NCBI GenBank assembly: GCA_963843285.1
Contig: CAWJJO010000011.1
Location: 62,001-126,000, forward strand
DNA from: CAZDDB01 sp963843285
Lineage (GTDB): Bacteria > Acidobacteriota > HRBIN11 > JAKEFK01
Reading direction: 5' to 3'
DNA: 64,000 bases
The position numbers and the translations under genes were made by a program. The notes beneath the pieces are model-generated. The model was not told where the DNA came from and ran no database searches. It worked only from the letters and a program-made list of their open reading frames with translations. Each line of letters opens with the position of its first letter. The stretch's first letter is position 1. Positions 61,542-64,000 of the stretch are shown in pieces.

Positions 61542-61775
61542 TTGAACTTGTACTTAGCGACAGTCAAACATGCTCAAGAACTGGGATTTTCACTCCGTGA
61601 GATTCAGGAGTTATTGAATCTGCGACTTAACTCTTCGAATACCTGCGCAGACGTTCGACGAACAGCAGAAAGAAAGATTGAGGAGATTCAAAAGAAGATC
61701 CATTCGCTGATCAGAATGAAAACCGCACTGTCAATACTTTCAGCACAGTGTAATGAGCAAAAGAAAGAAGTATAA
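61542..61775 (+). pseudogene. C-terminal part of a MerR family regulator
   Basis: 77 codons: KHAQELGFSLREIQELLNLR is the second helical block of MerR DNA-binding domains, followed by the dimerisation coiled coil (ADVRRTAERKIEEIQKKIHS). The N-terminal helix-turn-helix is lost. The TTG start is not supported, so this is a truncated gene. Confidence 0.65.
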
Positions 61776-61901
61776 GAATGATTGTCCTCTTCTCGAGACG
61801 TTTCAGGTAAGATTTACTCAGCCCGTAAGATAAGGCTCTCTCAAACAAGAATCGCCGGGTATTAGCACAATTGACCCTCAAGGGCCGGAAGGTTTATCAT
61901 T

Positions 61902-62672
61902 ATGAAACTAAAGCCAACAACAGATCAAAAAGAACAGAACAAGCATTATGAGCCGAGTATCGCAACCGGCAAGAGATGTGGAGCAATTGCTATGAGTAAT
62001 TCAGGTAAATCGAAGGAACTCCATTTTGACCCACCCGGGCCAGGGTCCTGGGTACAAGACCCTGTCCACTTCCCCCGTCCGCTGACGCGCTATTGGCAGG
62101 AGATGCATCCACCCGCCTTCAAAAAAGGGACCAACGACTTCGCGCGGTTCTACGGGTTGCTGATTGATGGCCTTCAGATGGGCTATGTAAATGGCTTCGG
62201 ATACAGGCAAGTGTTGCCGGCCCCGGAGGCTGAAATCCCCGAGCGTTTTAAGCGCGCTGAACAGGTTTTCGCGCAGAAGCTCTGGCGCGAGCAACTTCGC
62301 GATTGGGATGAGAAGTCCAAACCCTCGGCGATTGCGACGCACCGGGAGCTACAGGACGTCAACCCGGACGACCTCTCGGACTCGGAGTTAGTTGCTTATT
62401 TGAAGCGTTGCCGTGACCACCATTCGGCCATGATCACACAGCACATGCGTTTTACTGGCGGTGCAACGATCCCAATCGGGGACTTCCTCGCACATGCTGC
62501 GGACTGGACTGGCTTGCCTCACTCCGATTTGCTGGGCTTGATGCGCGGTTCGGCCGAGGTATCCGCTGGTGGCTCCGATGAGATGCAGCTCCTGAAGCGG
62601 GCGTTCGAGAAGGACGCCAGGAGCCCGCAAGATGCTCGAATCCGGCGGCGACCCCGCAACAGTCCTTGCTAG
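61902..62672 (+). CDS. PEP-utilising phosphotransferase, linker half (5' part of a frameshifted gene)
   Basis: First part of a protein related to the central domain of rifampicin phosphotransferase and PEP synthase-like enzymes: LHFDPPGPGSWVQDPVHFPR and PLTRYWQEMHPPAF at the start, helical afterwards. The frame is coherent to about residue 240 (LLKRAFEKD), then becomes arginine-rich nonsense before the stop. The continuation PGARKMLESGGDPATVL is in the +1 frame; one extra base at about 62616 explains it. GGAAGG precedes ATG 61902; ATG 61992 with GGAG is an alternative start closer to homologues. Confidence 0.75.
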   Translation: MKLKPTTDQKEQNKHYEPSIATGKRCGAIAMSNSGKSKELHFDPPGPGSWVQDPVHFPRPLTRYWQEMHPPAFKKGTNDFARFYGLLIDGLQMGYVNGFGYRQVLPAPEAEIPERFKRAEQVFAQKLWREQLRDWDEKSKPSAIATHRELQDVNPDDLSDSELVAYLKRCRDHHSAMITQHMRFTGGATIPIGDFLAHAADWTGLPHSDLLGLMRGSAEVSAGGSDEMQLLKRAFEKDARSPQDARIRRRPRNSPC

Positions 62673-63630
62673 CTTGCGTTCCCTCGGGGGGGAAACGGGC
62701 GCGGCGATCAATGGCTATCTTGATCTGGTTGGCAACCGGCTCGTGGACGGCTTTGACATCGCTGAGCCTACGGCACTCGAATTGCCGGACGCGCTCCTGA
62801 GAGCGATCCACGGTGCAATTTCCGAAGAAGCCCAGGCCGCCTTCGATGATGCTCGTATCGCTGAAGTCCGCGCCAAAGTCACCGCTGCACACCAGGCCGA
62901 GTTCGACCAACTGCTCGGCGAGGCACGTAATAACTACAGGCTCCGCGATGAGCGCGGCGTCTATAGCGATGTCTGGGCCTCGGGTATTATGCGCCGGGCT
63001 GCGCTTGCGGCGGGCCGGCGGGTCGCCGGTCGCGGGCGCATCGCCACACCGCAGCAAATGCTTGACGCCGGTATCGACGAGATGTGCGCCCTGGTCAGCG
63101 GCGCTACTGGTCCGTCCGCAGACGAACTGGCCGCGCGCGCCAAACACCGCGCCACCTACACCGCTAAAGATGCTCCGCCCCTCCTCGGGCCGCCTGAACC
63201 GCCGCCGCCTGATCTCGCCAAGCTACCCCCCGCTGCGGGCCGCGTCATGCGCGCCATGTTCATTGCCCTGGAACACATTTTTGGGAGTTCCCAGGCTCAG
63301 AACGAGGAAAAAGTCCTCTATGGGCTTGCCGCGAGCAAAGGTGTCTATGAAGGGCCAGCGCGCCGTGTTTCCGGCCCTTCCGAATTCGGCATGATTGCCA
63401 AGGGGGACGTGCTCGTCACTGAATCCACAACTGAGGCCTTTAACATCCTGCTGCCACTTCTTGGCGGGATTGTCACCGATAACGGCGGCCTGCTTTCACA
63501 TGCGGCGATCGTCTCGCGCGAATACGGTATTCCTGGCGTCGTCGGAACGCGTGAGGCAACCGAACGCATCGCCAATGGCGTCCGTGTCCGCGTTGATGGT
63601 GACGCCGGCGAAGTCACTGTACTCGGGTAG
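62632..63630 (+). CDS. PEP-utilising phosphotransferase, swivel half (3' part of a frameshifted gene)
   Basis: Continuation of the preceding frame, 332 codons open from ATG 62632. It ends with the phosphohistidine swivel domain of PEP-utilising enzymes: VLVTESTTEAFNILLPLLGG, then TDNGGLLSHAAIVSREYGIP with the catalytic histidine (SHAAI), and GVRVRVDGDAGEVTVLG. The domain carries the phosphate between the ATP site and the substrate. The ATP-binding half starts 2 bases after its stop. If the frameshift is real, the protein made lacks most of the linker domain; if a sequencing error, the gene spans 61902-63630. Confidence 0.85.
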   Translation: MLESGGDPATVLASLRSLGGETGAAINGYLDLVGNRLVDGFDIAEPTALELPDALLRAIHGAISEEAQAAFDDARIAEVRAKVTAAHQAEFDQLLGEARNNYRLRDERGVYSDVWASGIMRRAALAAGRRVAGRGRIATPQQMLDAGIDEMCALVSGATGPSADELAARAKHRATYTAKDAPPLLGPPEPPPPDLAKLPPAAGRVMRAMFIALEHIFGSSQAQNEEKVLYGLAASKGVYEGPARRVSGPSEFGMIAKGDVLVTESTTEAFNILLPLLGGIVTDNGGLLSHAAIVSREYGIPGVVGTREATERIANGVRVRVDGDAGEVTVLG

Positions 63631-63632
63631 AA

Positions 63633-64000
63633 GTGAAAAAGGTAGTTCCATTCTCGAAAGCACACGAAAAATCGCTCTTTGGATCCAAGGCTGTGGGACT
63701 CGGTGACGCCACGCGTCAGGGCCTTCCGGTACCCCCGGGCGTGGCGCTATCAGGCGACCTGGTCGAGGCCATAGCTTCGGAAGATAACCGTGCCATTGAA
63801 AAATTGGCACAGGCCATCGCTGTCCTGCCGCCCCCATTTGCCGTGCGATCGTCTGCTGTTGACGAAGACAGTGCGTCGGCGAGCTTTGCCGGCCAGCACC
63901 TCACGCTGCTCAACGTCCATTCGGCTGCCGATGTCCCCGGCGCCGTCCGCGAAGTCTGGTGGTCGGCGAACTCCGATTCGGCCATCACGTACCGCCAGCG
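63633..64000 (+). CDS. PEP/pyruvate-binding (PPDK_N) ATP-binding subunit, 3' end off the window
   Basis: Starts with GTG at 63633, two bases after the swivel gene. The 122 visible residues are the start of a pyruvate phosphate dikinase-type ATP-binding domain: FGSKAVGLGDATRQGLPVPP, GVALSGDLVEA, then FAVRSSAVDEDSASASFAGQ, the nucleotide-binding block. In PEP synthase and rifampicin phosphotransferase this domain is N-terminal of the same chain; here it is a separate, downstream gene. It continues beyond the window. Confidence 0.88.
   Translation, partial: MKKVVPFSKAHEKSLFGSKAVGLGDATRQGLPVPPGVALSGDLVEAIASEDNRAIEKLAQAIAVLPPPFAVRSSAVDEDSASASFAGQHLTLLNVHSAADVPGAVREVWWSANSDSAITYRQ

Overview
The window looks like a chromosomal segment of a Gram-negative-type bacterium of moderate G+C, most like an Acidobacteriota-type genome. 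That placement is inference. It rests on many secreted or lipoprotein products, complete RND efflux parts, a Ser/Thr kinase with a TolB/WD40-like C-terminal propeller, a long sortilin/BNR-type propeller protein, DUF2911, a DUF6596 ECF sigma factor with YCII partners, and many short palindromic intergenic repeats. No rRNA gene, intact tRNA gene, CRISPR array or transposase was seen.

Layout. 1-8.1 kb: a cut RND adaptor, an ankyrin protein, a small membrane protein, a 1094-residue propeller protein, a nucleotidyltransferase remnant, a double retropepsin-like protein and an isolated microcompartment shell (BMC-H) gene. 8.2-13.2 kb: nested repeats, DUF2911, two MarR regulators, nitroreductase, EamA transporter and methyltransferase. 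13.3-19.2 kb: a tripartite RND pump operon whose upstream neighbour is a MarR gene. 19.2-26.3 kb: sigma-54 activator, acyltransferase, serine hydrolase, AraC regulator and sulfite-oxidase-like protein. 26.4-36 kb: a five-gene minus-strand operon (M20 peptidase, membrane protein, DUF1259, stand-alone ChrB C-domain, propeller lipoprotein), an ornithine cyclodeaminase homologue, then chrB-chrA divergent from an MFS gene across a 37-bp intergene holding a perfect 16-bp palindrome. 36-49 kb: deacetylase, YdeP-type molybdoenzyme, lipase-maturation-factor homologue, XRE protein, kinase, an ECF sigma/YCII/YCII/DUF1428 group, HU, YwbE and LysR.

49.3-51.3 kb is one of the two most interesting regions. 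An outer-membrane protein gene, a heavy-metal-associated (HMA) protein gene and a TlpA-like thioredoxin gene form a tight operon. In the HMA gene both cysteine codons of the GMTCxxC metal site are in-frame TGA. Two hairpins with G-initial loops follow at once. This reads as a UxxU selenoprotein that ordinary gene calling would truncate.

51.3-61.8 kb is a decayed accessory region (TPR, PP2C, aldo/keto reductase, JmjC-like and MerR fragments) holding a RiPP locus. It contains a 2-oxoglutarate/Fe(II) oxygenase, a full-length LanB dehydratase and, 158 bp downstream, a previously uncalled 50-residue lanthipeptide-like precursor with its own sigma-70-type promoter. The locus lies between two copies of the 3' end of a tRNA-Ser, suggesting a relic of site-specific integration. 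No LanC, LanT or integrase was found.

61.9-64 kb carries a PEP-utilising phosphotransferase system related to rifampicin phosphotransferase or PEP synthase. Its linker and phosphohistidine half is broken by a one-base frameshift, and the ATP-binding half follows as a separate gene cut by the window end.
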